Part shown: one piece after another, positions 62,803 through 64,000 of the stretch
Numbering within the stretch: position 1 is the stretch's first letter
How the letters are laid out: the number at the start of each line of letters is the position of its first letter
Source: Styela clava
Taxonomy: Eukaryota; Chordata; Ascidiacea; Stolidobranchia; Styelidae
NCBI RefSeq assembly: GCF_964204865.1
Contig: NC_135252.1
Span: forward strand, 8,825,383-8,889,382
Direction of reading: 5' to 3'
Length of the DNA stretch: 64,000 nt
Made by a program: the position numbers and the translations under genes
The notes under the pieces: generated by a model
Database searches by the model: none
Seen by the model: only the letters and a program-made list of their open reading frames with translations
What the model was told of the DNA's origin: nothing

Positions 62803-63121
62803 CAGACATGGGCAAAGTACGGCCCGCGGGCCAAATCCGGCTCGATGGGTAATTCAATCTGGCCCGCCCTATGCTGTCACAACAAAACTGGGACGATATT
62901 TTTAAAGGTTTTAGCTAAAAATAGCGCAAGGAATTTGTTGAGATTGCGGTTAAATTTAGTTTTGTCACGAGGCTTATCGTTTAATACTTGATTTTGTAAC
63001 ACTGTATATATTGTTCATAAAATGTAACATTTTACGTCACACTTACATGGCCCGTTAGTCTAGACTCTAGATGGGCAAAAATTTTTGCTCCTAGTCCAAA
63101 AACCCTGCTCACCTACCTATG
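62803..63121. mobile_element. hAT MITE, copy upstream of Hand
   Basis: 319 bp. It starts CAGACATGGGCAAAGTACGG then CCCGCGGGCC, and from the far end reads CATAGGTAGGTGAGCAGGG. The 8-bp target duplication ATCTAGAT is perfect (62795-62802 and 63122-63129). Interior AAGGAATTTGTTGAGATTGC matches the copy at 50855-51140 in reverse. It ends about 265 bases before the Hand ATG. Confidence 0.88.
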
Positions 63122-63386
63122 ATCTAGATTCTAGATATTGTTTTTGTGAAGAAGGATCTTGTAGAATGTAAACGTATCTTTGGCTGTTTGAGGTATGAAA
63201 GATATGAGATCCAGTCTAAAGCCGTTCTTTGTTAGTACAAGGTAATTACTGATAGAATAACTCATAACTGCCAAACTAAAAAGTTACACAACTTTGTATA
63301 CATTTATTTAAACAGTAATATAGAGGAATAATATTTTGTGATTAGCCACCAGGAAAACATTTAACGCAAATCTAGTCAACCCAAAT

Positions 63387-63959
63387 ATGGGCCTTTCTAC
63401 TAGAGTGAGAGAGGCTACTCCACAAAACACTTGTTTCACGTCAAGCCAATTAAACAATATTGAAGAAGCAGTCGCTGTATGTGATAGTTTGTTGGCTGAC
63501 GCAGAAACATCCAATGATGAAATTACATTCCCGTCGCCTGATACAAGACTAGTCAATGCAGAACAAAGTTCCTGTTTTCCAACGACTACCTTTCATCCTA
63601 ACGGTCTTTCGATTAGGATACCTTTTCCTGTCGAAGGTGACTTAGCTATGATCGAATGTGCTGGGAATCGTCACAATGAAAAGTTTCCGGCAATGGTTAG
63701 ATCAACTGGAAGCCGAAAAGAAAAGAAGCGCACAGAATGCATAAACAACGCTTTCTCAGAATTGAGAAAACGTATTCCAAACGTTCCTATGGATACGAAG
63801 TTGTCAAAAATAAAAACGCTGCGACTAGCAACGTCGTACATTGCTTACTTGACAGATATTCTTCAAAATGCTGATCCCAGCAATCCTAAAGATGGCAGGG
63901 ATTTTCGTGCGGATCTGAAAGCCCTGAGAACACGAGAAAGAAGACGGCATCTCTGCCAG
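63387..63959 (+). CDS. Hand: Hand-family bHLH transcription factor, first coding exon, 3' partial
   Basis: Nuclear class II bHLH regulator used in heart and lateral mesoderm development in chordates. The exon encodes 191 residues from ATG 63387 and ends at CAG|GTATAC (63959, phase 0); the rest lies beyond the window. The N-terminal about 105 residues are divergent and weakly acidic. The bHLH spans about residues 110-160: basic region [18 protein letters not shown], loop [11 protein letters not shown], helix 2 [19 protein letters not shown]. The stretch [19 protein letters not shown] is diagnostic of Hand against Twist, Tal or Scl relatives. An intron soon after the bHLH also fits vertebrate Hand genes. 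Tunicates can carry two Hand-type genes (Hand and Hand-related); this exon alone does not tell which. Confidence 0.95.
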
Positions 63960-64000
63960 GTATACCCATCCTATATATACCAATCTATTGAATAAACTAT

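Larger units (their letters stand above)
57445..63386. other. Intergenic region upstream of Hand
   Basis: About 6 kb with no host gene recognised. It holds the retrotransposon fragment, a perfect 174-bp tandem duplication (59624-59975), a fragment of the CCAGTCCATGTC-type repeat (about 60408-60465), AATCGATTCC-rich repeats (about 61400-61490 and 61812-61880), a CAGTGGTTCCCAACC hAT-like end at 61983 and a hAT MITE at 62803-63121. The Hand promoter should lie in the final few hundred bases. Confidence 0.5.

Overview
The window is animal nuclear DNA: AT-rich, with spliced genes carrying GT-AG introns of roughly 50 bp to 2.9 kb and many small non-autonomous transposons. The gene content (TBCK, a Mox/Meox homeobox gene, a proline/glycine-type SLC6 transporter, a Hand bHLH gene) is bilaterian. 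The moderate introns, the divergent but recognisable chordate-type homeodomain and Hand proteins, and splice acceptors sitting just upstream of start codons would fit an invertebrate chordate, most likely an ascidian tunicate. That placement is inference; no species-diagnostic sequence was identified.

Layout, left to right. 721-4354 (+): last five coding exons of TBCK (end of the TBC domain plus the rhodanese domain). 4355-12311: intergenic. 12312-16413 (+): complete seven-exon Meox-type homeobox gene, 607 aa. 18370-25151 (-): SLC6 transporter, convergent with Meox; 14 exons including the C-terminus were joined, but the N-terminal start was not found. 25152-38111: about 13 kb with no convincing gene, containing a 1.3 kb hAT-like element and other repeats. 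38112-41742 (+): small secreted glycine-rich peptide gene, five exons, 87 aa, whose last intron holds a 2.3 kb hAT-like element. 43655-47424 (-): complete seven-exon ankyrin-repeat gene, 368 aa. 50503-57444 (+): complete ten-exon secreted S1-family serine protease, 374 aa, with a hAT MITE, a pogo-like element and a long-TIR MITE in its introns. 57445-63386: a non-LTR retrotransposon fragment, a perfect 174-bp tandem duplication and a hAT MITE. 63387-63959 (+): first coding exon of a Hand-family bHLH gene that continues past the window.

The genes do not form an operon or a single pathway. TBCK acts in Rab/mTOR-linked trafficking, Meox and Hand are mesodermal transcription factors, the SLC6 protein moves small amino acids with sodium, and the protease and glycine-rich peptide are secreted. 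All exon joins given here were checked for reading-frame phase. Transposon calls rest on terminal inverted repeats and target-site duplications read by eye. The most unusual items are the protease with an out-of-place catalytic aspartate and a missing 191-220 disulphide, the unassigned secreted peptide made only of phase-0 exons, and the nested transposon insertions.
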